A DNA stretch of 24,270 nt, from positions 1 through 24,270 of the forward strand of contig NZ_CALTZE010000052.1 of assembly GCF_943913695.1 (NCBI RefSeq), read 5' to 3'. The notes under the pieces were generated by a model. That model was given only the letters and a program-made list of their open reading frames with translations, was not told the DNA's origin and did no database searches. The number at the start of each line of letters is the position of its first letter. The stretch's first letter is position 1. Below are positions 1 to 6,525 of this stretch, piece after piece. The DNA is from an uncultured Marmoricola sp. (GTDB lineage Bacteria > Actinomycetota > Actinomycetes > Propionibacteriales > Nocardioidaceae). Both the position numbers and the translations under genes were made by a program.

Positions 1-16
1 GGCACGGGTCGACAGG

Positions 17-1786
17 CTAGCGAGCGGTCGGCTTCCACCACAGCGGGTAGGAGGCCTCCCGCTCACCCGTCGGCGGCACCCCGTAGCGCTGCAGCACGTG
101 GGTCATCAGCTGGCGGAAGACGGGCGCGGCCGTGCCGGCGCCGCTGCCGCCGTTCTTGGGGTCGCTGACCACGACGTAGACGGTGAAGCGGGGGTCGTCG
201 GCCGGGGCGAACCCGCCGAAGGAGACCGCCTTGTAGCCGTTGGCGTAGCCGTTGGTGCCCGCCTGCTGGGCGGTGCCGGTCTTGCCCGCGACGCGGTAGC
301 CGGGGATCGCGGCGTTGGGCGCGCTGCCCTGCTTGCCGGTCACCAGCTCCATCATCCGCGTGGTCTCGCGGGCGGCCTCCGCGCTGACCACCCGCTCGAC
401 CTTCGTCGTGCCGGTGCCGACCTCGGCGCCGGCCCCGTTGGTACGCCGCCCCTCGACCAGGCTGGGCGAGACCCGCAGGCCGCCGTTGGCCAGGGTGTTG
501 ACGGCCGCGGCCATCTGCACGGCGTTGACCGAGAGTCCCTGCCCGAAGGCGACCTGGGCCTGGGTCAGCGTGTTCCAGTCCTCCAACGACGGCACCGACC
601 CGGCACCCTCGGCGGGGAGACCGAGCTGGGTGGGGCTCCCGAGCCCGAAGGCCTCCAGGTAGCCCCGCAGCTCCTCGGGTGTCTGCTCCTCGGCCGCCAT
701 CGCCGTGCCGATGTTGCTCGACTTGGCCAGCACCCCCGCGGCGGTCAACCGCAGCGTGCCGTGCTCGAACCAGTCCTTGATGGTGCGGTCGTAGATGTCG
801 AGCTGGCTCGGCACGGTGAGGCGGGTCTCCGGGGAGACCTCGCCGGCGTCGAGCAGGCCGGCGAAGGTGAGCACCTTCTGCACCGAGCCCGGCTCGTAGA
901 CGTCGGCCACCGCCCGGCTGCCGCGGGAGTCCTTCTTGGTGCGGCCTGGCTCGACCGGATCGACGGTGGGGCAGTCGGCGAGCGCGAGCAGCTCGCCGGT
1001 CTCGGTGTCCATCACCACGGCCGCGCCCCAGGTGCCGGCGTAGCGCTCCACGGTGGCGCACAGCGTCTTCTGGGCATACCACTGCACGTCGCGGTCGATG
1101 GTCAGGGACAGGTCGCGGCCGTCGACGGGGTCGACCTTGCTGCGGTTGCCCAGCGGGATCCGGTTGCCGCCGCCCACCTCGTAGGTCTCGTGGCCGTCGG
1201 TGCCGGCGAGGTCGCCGTCGAAGGCCAGCTCGAGCCCGGCCAGGGGCTTGCCGTCCTCGCCCAGGAAGCCGACCAGGTTGCCCCCGACGTCGCCCGCCGG
1301 GTAGGAGCGCAGCGGGTCGGGCCGGGTGTCGACGCCGCCGAGCTGCTGGGAGCGCAGCTTCTCGATCACCCGGGTGGCCAGGGTCGAGGGCACCTCGCGG
1401 GCGAGGTAGACGAAGCGGGTGGTCTCGTCGTCGGGGGTGAGCCGGTCGACCTGGTCGAAGTAGTCGAGGTCGAGCTCGTCGGCGAGGATCTTGGCGATCA
1501 CCTCGGCGTTGGGTCCCGTGGTCTGCGGGTCGGCCACCAGCATCAGCCCGCTGACCGACTCCGCCAGCGGCTGGCCGTTGCGGTCCAGGATGCTGCCGCG
1601 CTCGGCGGGGAGGTCGACCGTGACCAGGCCCGAGGTGCCCGCGCGCTCGGCGTAGGACGCCGCGTCGACGCCCTGGATCTGGAAGAGCCGGGCGCCGAAG
1701 ACGGTCAGCAGGACCGTGATCGCGATCAGTCCCGCGCGCAGTCGCAGGTGTGGCTCACCGCGAGAGGAGCGGCGGGGTCGGCTCAC
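17..1786 (-). CDS. ftsI: Septal peptidoglycan transpeptidase FtsI (class B PBP, PBP3)
   Basis: This is the class B penicillin-binding protein that cross-links septal peptidoglycan in the divisome. Its 589 residues hold a short basic cytoplasmic tail, one membrane anchor (about 17-37), a dimerisation/pedestal region starting near the ERGSILDRNG motif (62-71), and a C-terminal transpeptidase domain. The three catalytic motifs are intact: SVQK with nucleophile Ser301, SSN at 356-358 and KTG at 502-504. The length is normal for actinobacterial FtsI. The GTG start at 1786 is supported by a GGAG about 9 bases upstream. It follows ftsL by 53 bases and is the last complete dcw gene here; murE would be expected next, past the window edge. 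The identification is firm from motifs plus context. The start could shift by a few codons. Confidence 0.96.
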   Translation of the reverse strand: MSRPRRSSRGEPHLRLRAGLIAITVLLTVFGARLFQIQGVDAASYAERAGTSGLVTVDLPAERGSILDRNGQPLAESVSGLMLVADPQTTGPNAEVIAKILADELDLDYFDQVDRLTPDDETTRFVYLAREVPSTLATRVIEKLRSQQLGGVDTRPDPLRSYPAGDVGGNLVGFLGEDGKPLAGLELAFDGDLAGTDGHETYEVGGGNRIPLGNRSKVDPVDGRDLSLTIDRDVQWYAQKTLCATVERYAGTWGAAVVMDTETGELLALADCPTVDPVEPGRTKKDSRGSRAVADVYEPGSVQKVLTFAGLLDAGEVSPETRLTVPSQLDIYDRTIKDWFEHGTLRLTAAGVLAKSSNIGTAMAAEEQTPEELRGYLEAFGLGSPTQLGLPAEGAGSVPSLEDWNTLTQAQVAFGQGLSVNAVQMAAAVNTLANGGLRVSPSLVEGRRTNGAGAEVGTGTTKVERVVSAEAARETTRMMELVTGKQGSAPNAAIPGYRVAGKTGTAQQAGTNGYANGYKAVSFGGFAPADDPRFTVYVVVSDPKNGGSGAGTAAPVFRQLMTHVLQRYGVPPTGEREASYPLWWKPTAR

Positions 1787-1839
1787 GAAGGTGCTCCAGG
1801 GGGTCGGGGCGAGCAGGTCGGGAGTGCTTGTCTACCGGC

Positions 1840-2394
1840 TCAGTCGCCGTTGGCGGCGGAGGCACCCCGGGGCAGGGGGCGACCGGTCTCGGGGTCGACC
1901 GCGACGACCACCGTCTTGCGCTCGAGCTGCGCGGGCTTCTGGACCGGCCCGGGCGTGATCTGCACCGCGTCGTTGCCGCTCGCGGGTGCGGGCTTGCCGA
2001 GCACGCGCCCGTCCTCGAGGCGGATGAAGGCCGGCTGCGCGGAGGCGACCATGCCGAGGTCGCGGGCCGCCTCGGCCACCCGCTGCGGGTCGCGCAGCTG
2101 GTCGAGCTCGAGCACCAGCGACTGCTTCTGCGAGGTCAGGGAGGTGGCCTGCTGCTGGAGCGCGGTCGCGGTGAAGGAGGTCTGCTGCATGTGGGTGTTG
2201 AACATCAGCAGGCCGACCACGCCGGCCGCGAGCAGCGCGATCACGAGTACGGCGAAGGGGGTGCGCGCGGCCTGGGTGCGGCCCAGCGGGCGCGGGGGCA
2301 CCACGCTGAGCCGGGCGCGCTCGACGGCGGCCTCGGCCAGGCGCGGGACCCGGGCCCGGATCGTGGCTGCTGCTGACGGCTGCTGGGTGCTCAT
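1840..2394 (-). CDS. ftsL: Cell division protein FtsL-like
   Basis: This small bitopic membrane protein of the divisome probably pairs with a FtsB/DivIC-type partner to activate FtsW-FtsI. The 184 residues show a long basic N-terminal tail, a single transmembrane helix at about 47-65, and a heptad-like extracytoplasmic segment rich in Q, L and E at about 75-105. That segment is followed by a RDPQRVAEAARDLGM stretch of the kind seen in septum-formation-initiator/FtsL proteins. The C-terminal tail (about 125-184) is proline-rich and low in complexity. Its ATG overlaps the rsmH stop codon as ATGA, so the two are probably translationally coupled. FtsL sequences are poorly conserved, so the name rests mainly on topology, the coiled-coil segment and the position between rsmH and ftsI. 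Confidence 0.85.
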   Translation of the reverse strand: MSTQQPSAAATIRARVPRLAEAAVERARLSVVPPRPLGRTQAARTPFAVLVIALLAAGVVGLLMFNTHMQQTSFTATALQQQATSLTSQKQSLVLELDQLRDPQRVAEAARDLGMVASAQPAFIRLEDGRVLGKPAPASGNDAVQITPGPVQKPAQLERKTVVVAVDPETGRPLPRGASAANGD

Positions 2395-3347
2395 GCGGCG
2401 AAGTCCCCCCGGTTGGTGTTGACGCGTTCGACGGCGCGCAGTCGCACGGAGGCGGCGCGCGGGTTCTCGGTGACCTCGGCGGGCGAGGCCTGCTCGGCAC
2501 CGCGGGTGAGCGAGCGCAGCGGCGGCTCGAGCTCGGCAGGCACCACGGGGAGGTCGGGCGGCGCGACGGAGCGCGTGCCGGCCGTGACCACCTGCTTGGT
2601 CAGGCGATCCTCGAGCGAGTGGTAGCTCAGCACCACCATGCGGCCGCCGACGCCCAGGGCGCCGACCGCGGCGGGCAGGGCCCGGCGCAGCGCGCCCAGC
2701 TCGTCGTTGACCTCGATGCGCAGCGCCTGGAAGGTGCGCTTGGCCGGGTGACCGCCGGTGCGCCGGGCGGGCGCGGGGATCGTCTCGCGCAGCAGCTCGA
2801 CCAGGCGCCCGGACGTGGTGAACGGCTCGGACTCGCGGGCCCGCACGACGGCGCGGGCGATCTGCCGGGCGAAGCGCTCCTCGCCGTAGCCCCGCAGCAC
2901 GCGCGCCAGGTCGGCCGCGGAGTAGGTGTTGAGCACCTCGGCCGCGGTGGTCCCGACCGTGTCGTCCATGCGCATGTCCAGCGGGGCGTCCTCGGCGTAG
3001 GCGAAGCCGCGCTCGCGCAGGTCGAGCTGCATCGAGGAGACCCCGAGGTCGAAGAGCACCCCGTCGAGGCGCTCGAGCCCGAGGTCGGCCAGCACGTCGG
3101 GGATCTCGTCGTAGACGGCGTGCACCAGGCTCAGCCGCGAGGCGTGCGGCGCCAGCCGCTCCCCGGCCAGCTCCAGCGCGTGCGGGTCGCGGTCGACGCC
3201 GACCACCCGGGCCTCGGGGAACTGCTCGAGCACGGCCTCGGCGTGACCCCCGAGACCGAGGGTCGCGTCGAGGTAGGTCGCTCCCGGGGCACGCAGCGCG
3301 GGCGCCAGCAGCGCCACGACGCGCTCCAGCATGACGGGGACGTGCAT
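2391..3347 (-). CDS. rsmH: 16S rRNA (cytosine(1402)-N4)-methyltransferase RsmH (MraW)
   Basis: RsmH uses S-adenosylmethionine to methylate N4 of C1402 in the 16S rRNA decoding centre. The 318-residue protein begins with the family hallmark HVPVM (2-6). It carries the SAM-binding motif DATLGLGGH (27-35), an acidic VDRDP segment at 51-55, and the conserved FDLGVSS (99-105) and LDMRMD (123-128) motifs. Its length is typical. The ATG at 3347 lies 4 bases after the stop of the upstream 50-residue ORF, and the 3' end overlaps ftsL by 4 bases, so it sits within the dcw operon. Nothing looks unusual in it. Confidence 0.97.
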   Translation of the reverse strand: MHVPVMLERVVALLAPALRAPGATYLDATLGLGGHAEAVLEQFPEARVVGVDRDPHALELAGERLAPHASRLSLVHAVYDEIPDVLADLGLERLDGVLFDLGVSSMQLDLRERGFAYAEDAPLDMRMDDTVGTTAAEVLNTYSAADLARVLRGYGEERFARQIARAVVRARESEPFTTSGRLVELLRETIPAPARRTGGHPAKRTFQALRIEVNDELGALRRALPAAVGALGVGGRMVVLSYHSLEDRLTKQVVTAGTRSVAPPDLPVVPAELEPPLRSLTRGAEQASPAEVTENPRAASVRLRAVERVNTNRGDFAA

Positions 3348-3351
3348 CCGC

Positions 3352-3504
3352 CTAGCCGACCCTCACGACCAGGGTCAGCAGCGCGGCGACGGCGCACGAG
3401 GCCGTCGCGGAGAAGGCCATCACGCCCACGGCGTCGCGCAGCTCGTGGCGCACCCGGCGCCGGGGGGTGCAGGGATCGACCTGCTCGAGCGGTGTCGTGC
3501 TCAT
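3352..3504 (-). CDS. 50-residue single-pass membrane mini-protein between mraZ and rsmH
   Basis: This short ORF was chosen because its ATG at 3504 has a strong ribosome-binding site (GGGGAGG, 4 bases upstream) and its stop lies only 4 bases before the rsmH start, which suggests translational coupling. The product has a basic, proline-containing N-terminal half (about 1-22, with a PRRRVRHEL run) and one hydrophobic helix (about 27-48) near the C-terminus. That pattern fits a tail-anchored or N-in membrane peptide. I do not recognise a family. Other division clusters have small membrane proteins such as FtsL here, but FtsL already sits downstream of rsmH. An open frame continues upstream to 3723, but that extension is proline-rich, low in complexity and lacks a ribosome-binding site. 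A role in division is only inferred from position. Confidence 0.65.
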   Translation of the reverse strand: MSTTPLEQVDPCTPRRRVRHELRDAVGVMAFSATASCAVAALLTLVVRVG

Positions 3505-3754
3505 GGTGCCTCCCCGGGGTCTGGCTGGTGCTGGAGCTGGTGCTGGTGCTGTTGCGTGACTGGAGCAGAGCGGCGTCGTACGGCGCTCGCAGGGCCAGGT
3601 CCTCGCCCGCTCGCCCCGGGGTGGAGGGGAAGTCGGATCTTCTGGCGCCGGGGAAGGTGCGTCAGACGACCCGGATGGAGGGGTCCCGAGGTGGAGCGGA
3701 CGCGGGCCTGGCCCTGCGATCACCGTGTGGAGTTGTCGTGCCGTGCGGGTGGGG
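3505..3754. other. Gene-free 250-base spacer between mraZ and the mini-protein gene
   Basis: No convincing gene, promoter hexamer pair or U-tailed hairpin was seen here. It is transcribed from the mraZ side, so it probably forms an untranslated part of the dcw mRNA. At its downstream end it holds five degenerate hexamers of the CTGGTG type (3525-3554), listed separately, next to the ribosome-binding site of the mini-protein ORF. Confidence 0.5.
3525..3554. repeat. Degenerate CTGGTG hexamer repeat (5 units)
   Basis: Reading the plus strand, five consecutive hexamers are CTGGTG, CTGGAG, CTGGTG, CTGGTG, CTGTTG. In the dcw mRNA this reads as a CAGCACCAG-rich, probably unstructured stretch about 20-50 bases before the mini-protein start. 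It may simply be slippage-prone DNA. Confidence 0.6.
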
Positions 3755-4183
3755 CTAGAAGCTGGGGAAGATCTCCTCGCTGAGGTCGGCGAAGGCCTGC
3801 TCCTGCGAGTCGGTGTAGCGCTGCCAGGCGGCGGGCTCCCAGATCTCCAGGCGGTCGAAGACGCCGAGCACGACCACGTCGCGCTCGAGGCCGGCGTACT
3901 GCCTCAGCTCGGGGGTCAGCGAGATCCGGCCCTGCTTGTCGGGGGTCTGCTCGGAGGCCAGCGCGAAGAGCATGCGGCCGTAGGCCCGCATCTGCGCGTT
4001 GGTCTGCTGGGCGGTGCGGAACTTCTCGGAGAAGACCTCGAAGTCGGCCGTGGTGCGCACGTCGAGCGCCCGGTCCTGACCACGAGTGATCACCAGGCCC
4101 TCCTTCATCGCCTCACGGAACTTCGCGGGGAGGAACAGCCGGCCCTTGTCGTCGACCTTCGGGGTGTAGGTGCCGGAGAACAT
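3755..4183 (-). CDS. mraZ: Transcriptional regulator MraZ
   Basis: MraZ is a ring-forming DNA-binding protein that represses or modulates its own dcw operon by binding repeated GTGG-type boxes upstream. The 142-residue protein has two tandem SpoVT/AbrB-like domains. Each carries a version of the family's DxxxR signature: DDKGR at 11-15 followed by LFLPAKFR, and DKQGR at 82-86 followed by ISLTPELR. The length is typical. The ATG at 4183 begins the standard MFSG sequence. It is the first gene of the cluster, and a promoter and MraZ boxes lie 39-80 bases upstream (see those entries). The identification is firm. Confidence 0.97.
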   Translation of the reverse strand: MFSGTYTPKVDDKGRLFLPAKFREAMKEGLVITRGQDRALDVRTTADFEVFSEKFRTAQQTNAQMRAYGRMLFALASEQTPDKQGRISLTPELRQYAGLERDVVVLGVFDRLEIWEPAAWQRYTDSQEQAFADLSEEIFPSF

Positions 4184-4221
4184 CTGCTGCTCCCCTCACC
4201 GACCCCAGAACCACCTGGGTC

Positions 4222-4257
4222 CTCCACTGCGCTCCACTTTACTCCACTTTCCCCCAC
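4222..4257 (-). promoter_or_regulatory. MraZ operator: four GTGG boxes at exact 10-base spacing
   Basis: On the minus strand four hexamers follow one another at exactly 10-base steps: GTGGGG (4257-4252), then GTGGAG at 4247-4242, 4237-4232 and 4227-4222, separated by A-rich tetramers such as GAAA and TAAA. Repeated GTGG boxes at one-helical-turn spacing upstream of mraZ are the known MraZ binding pattern in Gram-positive bacteria. The boxes overlap the spacer and -10 of the predicted mraZ promoter, so autorepression is expected. Confidence 0.88.
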
Positions 4258-4263
4258 CGTCAA
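4236..4263 (-). promoter_or_regulatory. Predicted sigma-70-type promoter of the dcw operon (PmraZ)
   Basis: The minus strand carries TTGACG at 4263-4258 and TAAAGT at 4241-4236, separated by 16 bases. These are good matches to vegetative -35 and -10 hexamers. Transcription would begin near 4229, about 45 bases before the mraZ ATG. MraZ boxes fill the spacer and flank the -10. The prediction is from sequence only. Confidence 0.65.
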
Positions 4264-4270
4264 CCACATT

Positions 4271-4300
4271 CGCACCACGGCGCACCACGGCGCACCACCG
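4271..4300. repeat. Tandem decamer CGCACCACGG x3 upstream of mraZ
   Basis: Two perfect copies (4271-4280, 4281-4290) and a third differing at one position (4291-4300) lie just upstream of the mraZ -35. Each copy contains CCAC (GTGG on the minus strand), continuing the 10-base rhythm of the MraZ boxes with one 11-base step. It lies between the divergent mraZ and MoxR genes. No function can be proven from sequence. Confidence 0.8.
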
Positions 4301-4346
4301 CACTCCCCCGCTCCCCCCGGGTGAGAGCGGGCGCAGGGCTGGGCAC

Positions 4347-5333
4347 GTGTTGTTCACTGGTGGCGTGCAGACATCCGAGTCCGGCAGCGGGGTGGCCGAG
4401 GTCCGCGCGGTCGCCGACCGGATCGCGGCCAACGTCTCCTCGGTGATCGAGGGCAAGCCCGAGACCGTGCGCTCCGCGCTGGTCGCGCTGCTCTCCGGCG
4501 GTCACCTGCTCATCGAGGACGTCCCCGGCGTCGGCAAGACGATGCTCTCCAAGGCGCTCGCCCGCTCCATCGACTGCACCGTGCGCCGGATCCAGTTCAC
4601 CCCGGACCTGCTGCCCTCCGACGTCACCGGCGTCTCGGTCTTCAACCAGGTGACCCGCGTCTTCGAGTTCCGGCCCGGCGGCATCTTCGCCAACATCGTG
4701 GTCGGCGACGAGATCAACCGCGCCAGCCCCAAGACCCAGTCGGCGATGCTCGAGTGCATGGAGGAGGCGCAGGTCAGCGTCGACGGGTCGACCTACGCCC
4801 TGGAGTCGCCCTTCATGGTCATCGCGACCCAGAACCCCATCGAGATGGAGGGCACCTACACACTGCCCGAGGCGCAGCGCGACCGCTTCATGGTGCGGCT
4901 CTCGATGGGCTACCCGGTCGAGGGTGCCGAGATCGCCATGCTCACCGCGCGCGAGGGCGTCAGCCCGCTCGACGAGCTCGAGCCGGTCACCGACGCCGCC
5001 GAGGTGCGCAAGCTGATCGAGGTCACCGGCCGCGTGCACGTCTCCGAGCCGGTGCAGCGCTACGCCGTCGGGCTGGCCACCGCCACCCGCCGCTCCCCCG
5101 ACCTGCGCCTGGGCGCCTCCCCCCGCGCGACGCTGCAGCTCGTGCGCGCCGCGCGCACGTGGGCCGCGATGCAGGGGCGGGAGTACTGCCTGCCCGACGA
5201 CGTCGCCGAGCTCGCGCCGCGCGTGCTCCCGCACCGGCTGCTGCCCACGCTCGAGGCCACCATGAGCGGCCGCCGGCCCACCGACGTCGTCGACCAGGTG
5301 CTCGCCGAGGTGCCTGTCCCGCGCGCGACCTGA
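4347..5333 (+). CDS. MoxR-family AAA+ ATPase
   Basis: This is a MoxR-type AAA+ ATPase, thought to act as a chaperone-like factor that matures partner proteins, often together with DUF58 proteins. It has Walker A GVGKT (61-65), Walker B VVGDE (118-122, in a VVGDEINRA context), sensor-1 ATQNP (160-164) and the EAQRDRF arginine-finger region. The lid domain with the LGASPRA motif lies in the C-terminal third. I chose GTG 4347 (328 aa) because an AGGG lies 8 bases upstream; GTG 4365 (322 aa) is equally possible. The frame stays open further upstream, but that part runs through the mraZ control region and is not credible. It is the first gene of a plus-strand operon, 7 bases before the DUF58 gene. 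No clear promoter was seen. Confidence 0.93.
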   Translation: MLFTGGVQTSESGSGVAEVRAVADRIAANVSSVIEGKPETVRSALVALLSGGHLLIEDVPGVGKTMLSKALARSIDCTVRRIQFTPDLLPSDVTGVSVFNQVTRVFEFRPGGIFANIVVGDEINRASPKTQSAMLECMEEAQVSVDGSTYALESPFMVIATQNPIEMEGTYTLPEAQRDRFMVRLSMGYPVEGAEIAMLTAREGVSPLDELEPVTDAAEVRKLIEVTGRVHVSEPVQRYAVGLATATRRSPDLRLGASPRATLQLVRAARTWAAMQGREYCLPDDVAELAPRVLPHRLLPTLEATMSGRRPTDVVDQVLAEVPVPRAT

Positions 5334-5340
5334 GCGACCC

Positions 5341-6525
5341 GTGGGCCACCTGACGATCCGTGGGCGGTGCCTGCTCGGCGCGGGCGTGGCGGCCGTGCTG
5401 TGCGGCGTACAGGTGGGGCAGGGCGACTTCGTGCGGATCGGACTGGTCGTGCTGCTCGCGCCGCCCGTGGCGTGGCTGCTCGTGCGTGCGCGGGAGCCGC
5501 GGCTGTGGCTGCGGCGGCGCCTGGCCACGCAGCGGGTCGAGGCCGGCGAGACCGCGCGGGTCGAGATCGAGGTCGGCAACCGGGGACGCGCCACGGGGCC
5601 GCTGTTGGTCGAGGAGCGGCTCCCGCGCAGCTTCGGCGGACGGCGCGACTTCGTCGTCGACGCGCTGCCGAGCGGCGCCCAGGCCACGCTGGCCTACCTG
5701 CTGCTCCCCCGCCAGCGTGGCCGTTACCGCCTCGGCCCCGCCCACGTGCACGTCGGCGACCCCTTCGGCCTGGTCGACCTGGCCCGTGAGCTGCCCGGCA
5801 GCGAGACCCTGCTGGTCACCCCCCGCACCGAGGTGCTGCCGGCGATCCCGCTCAGCGGGAAGCTCGGCGGCGCCGGCGACAACCGCACCCGGGAGCTGCT
5901 GGGCGGGGGCACCCCCGACGTCACCATCCGCGAGTACCGCCGCGGTGACGACCTGCGCCGCATCCACTGGCCCACCAGCGCCCGCGCCGACGCTTTGATG
6001 GTGCGCCGCGAGGAGATGGAGTGGCAGCTGCGCTGCACGCTGCTGCTCGACGACCGCCGCTTCAGCCATCGCGGTCACGGCCGCACCTCGACCCTGGAGC
6101 CCGCCGTGAGCGCCGCGGCGTCGCTGGTGCGCCACCTGACCGCCCGCGGCTTCGAGGTGCACCTGGTGACCGCGTCGGGGCGGGCACCCGAGCACGCCGG
6201 CGACGGGGCCCAGCGCGTGCACGAGCAGCTGGAGCAGCTGGCGGTGCTGCACGCCTCGCCGAGCGACCGACTCGACCTCGACTGGGTGGCCGACGGCCAC
6301 CCGGGTGGGCTGCTGGTCGCCGTGCTGGGGCGCCTCGACCCTGACGACCGGCACCGCCTGGGCGGACTCGCCGCGGCCGGGGACGCGGCGTACGCCGTGG
6401 TGATGGACACCCGTGACGAGTCCTCCGAGACCCTGAGCACCGAGCTCCGGCGACACGGGTGGAAGGCGGCGGTGCAGCCGAGCGAGGGCACCCTCGCCCA
6501 GACCTGGCAGGAGCTCGGCCGATGA
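5341..6525 (+). CDS. DUF58 domain protein (MoxR partner)
   Basis: This 394-residue protein has an N-terminal pair of hydrophobic segments (about 10-46), followed by an extended beta-rich region. The DUF58 hallmark is at about 197-215: REYRRGDDLRRIHWPTSAR, including the conserved YRxGD and IHW elements with His209. The C-terminal part continues a von-Willebrand-A-like fold (LLLDDR segment, about 234-239). DUF58 proteins are usually encoded next to MoxR ATPases and are presumed clients, but their biochemical role is not established. The GTG at 5341 is 7 bases after the MoxR stop. The 3' end overlaps the transglutaminase start as ATGA. The family call is firm and the function unknown. Confidence 0.92.
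   Translation: MGHLTIRGRCLLGAGVAAVLCGVQVGQGDFVRIGLVVLLAPPVAWLLVRAREPRLWLRRRLATQRVEAGETARVEIEVGNRGRATGPLLVEERLPRSFGGRRDFVVDALPSGAQATLAYLLLPRQRGRYRLGPAHVHVGDPFGLVDLARELPGSETLLVTPRTEVLPAIPLSGKLGGAGDNRTRELLGGGTPDVTIREYRRGDDLRRIHWPTSARADALMVRREEMEWQLRCTLLLDDRRFSHRGHGRTSTLEPAVSAAASLVRHLTARGFEVHLVTASGRAPEHAGDGAQRVHEQLEQLAVLHASPSDRLDLDWVADGHPGGLLVAVLGRLDPDDRHRLGGLAAAGDAAYAVVMDTRDESSETLSTELRRHGWKAAVQPSEGTLAQTWQELGR

Noticed and set aside
1..5. Possible murE start (GTG at 5-3, minus strand)
   Set aside because: murE is expected after ftsI, but only two bases follow the GTG inside the window and no clear ribosome-binding site precedes it, so it cannot be supported.
98..2422. Long plus-strand open frame opposite ftsI and ftsL
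   Set aside because: It is low in complexity and recognisable as the antisense of ftsI and ftsL, with no start or domain evidence.
3505..3723. N-terminal extension of the 50-residue dcw mini-protein
   Set aside because: The extension is Pro/Ala/Ser-rich and contains the CTGGTG repeat. It has no ribosome-binding site at its start, whereas the internal ATG at 3504 has a strong one.
4170..4346. N-terminal extension of the MoxR protein back into the mraZ start region
   Set aside because: It would translate the MraZ boxes and decamer repeat into a Pro/His/Thr-rich segment not found in MoxR proteins.
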